In this document: one piece after another, positions 5,617-5,799 of the stretch
Layout: every line of letters starts with the position of its first letter
How positions within the stretch are numbered: position 1 is the stretch's first letter
Assembly: GCA_023127875.1 (NCBI GenBank)
Contig: JAGMFA010000128.1
Coordinates: 1-5,799 of the forward strand
Reading direction: 5' to 3'
DNA: 5,799 nt
Source: Candidatus Zixiibacteriota bacterium
Lineage (GTDB): Bacteria > Zixibacteria > MSB-5A5 > SM1-73
The notes under the pieces: generated by a model
The model's input: only the letters and a program-made list of their open reading frames with translations
Told to the model about the DNA's origin: nothing
Database searches by the model: none
Made by a program: the position numbers and the translations under genes

Positions 5617-5761
5617 AAAAGGGCATTTAGCCCTGCCAAAGGGGTTTTTCAACAGTCACTTTAACTCCCACCCAATCTTGACAGATGCCTTAAGAATTCT
5701 ATGAGTTGAGCAACAGCCCCAATTCAAACCTTACCTTTAAGAGGACCGGTTGAGAAATTTC

Positions 5762-5789
5762 TTGCCAAGAAGTCGTATTGTGTTATATT
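5762..5789 (+). promoter_or_regulatory. Sigma-70-type promoter reading off the right edge
   Basis: TTGCCA (5762-5767, five of six) and TATATT (5784-5789, five of six) with a 16-base spacer. Any gene it serves begins beyond 5799. A second, weaker candidate (TTGACA at 5678-5683, TATGAG at 5700-5705) lies upstream. The rest of 5655-5799 shows no gene. Confidence 0.45.
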
Positions 5790-5799
5790 AAAAACAGGA

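Larger units (their letters stand above)
5435..5654. repeat. 220-bp MITE-like element with 10-bp inverted ends
   Basis: TGTTGAAAAA (5435-5444) and TTTTTCAACA (5645-5654) are exact inverses and bound a non-coding block. Inside are a 9-bp perfect hairpin (5455-5477), two copies of a 22-base direct repeat (5514-5535 and 5578-5599), CGTCTT/AAGACG (5541-5558), CCTTCG/CGAAGG (5524-5570), a 28-base palindrome (5589-5616) and AGGGC-ATTTA-GCCCT (5620-5634). I see no target-site duplication and no open frame. It may be a non-autonomous transposable element or a structured intergenic repeat. Confidence 0.65.

Overview
This looks like a piece of an uncultured, Gram-negative-type bacterial genome. The evidence is a sigma-54-dependent NtrC-family response regulator, Shine-Dalgarno-led genes, a PLP enzyme of the serine-palmitoyltransferase-like branch, and many palindromic intergenic repeats of the kind common in metagenome-assembled candidate phyla. 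The sequence alone does not fix the phylum.

Layout. Positions 1-325 hold no convincing gene. 326-1687 (minus) is an intact sigma-54 response regulator with a good ribosome binding site; no partner kinase is visible. 1688-2073 is intergenic and carries a nested set of inverted repeats (1863-2063). 2074-2779 is a degenerate IS4-type insertion sequence with matching 14-bp terminal inverted repeats. Its transposase keeps the DUF4372-like N-terminus and the YREK C-terminus but has lost the middle, and it is interrupted by two inverted copies of a 26-bp palindromic sequence. 2780-3198 is gene-free and holds a second large inverted repeat (2988-3108). A good sigma-70 promoter (3199-3227) then drives a complete alpha-oxoamine synthase gene (3324-4505).

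Between this gene and the next lies a long hairpin (4538-4623). It is followed by a short, synonymously diverged second copy of the enzyme's last eight codons and stop (4621-4647). 4710-5358 is a two-gene overlapping unit: a PIN-domain (VapC-like) ribonuclease followed by a 68-residue protein with a near-perfect Shine-Dalgarno. This could be a toxin-antitoxin pair in toxin-first order. 5359-5799 has no gene. It contains a 220-bp repeat bounded by 10-bp inverted ends and packed with hairpins, then a likely promoter reading out of the right edge.

The intact genes do not form one pathway: a regulator, a lipid- or amino-acid-type PLP enzyme and a PIN cassette. What links the window is that the gaps between genes are filled with different palindromic elements. 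Some share sequence: the loop of the 4559-4612 hairpin matches parts of the 5435-5654 element.
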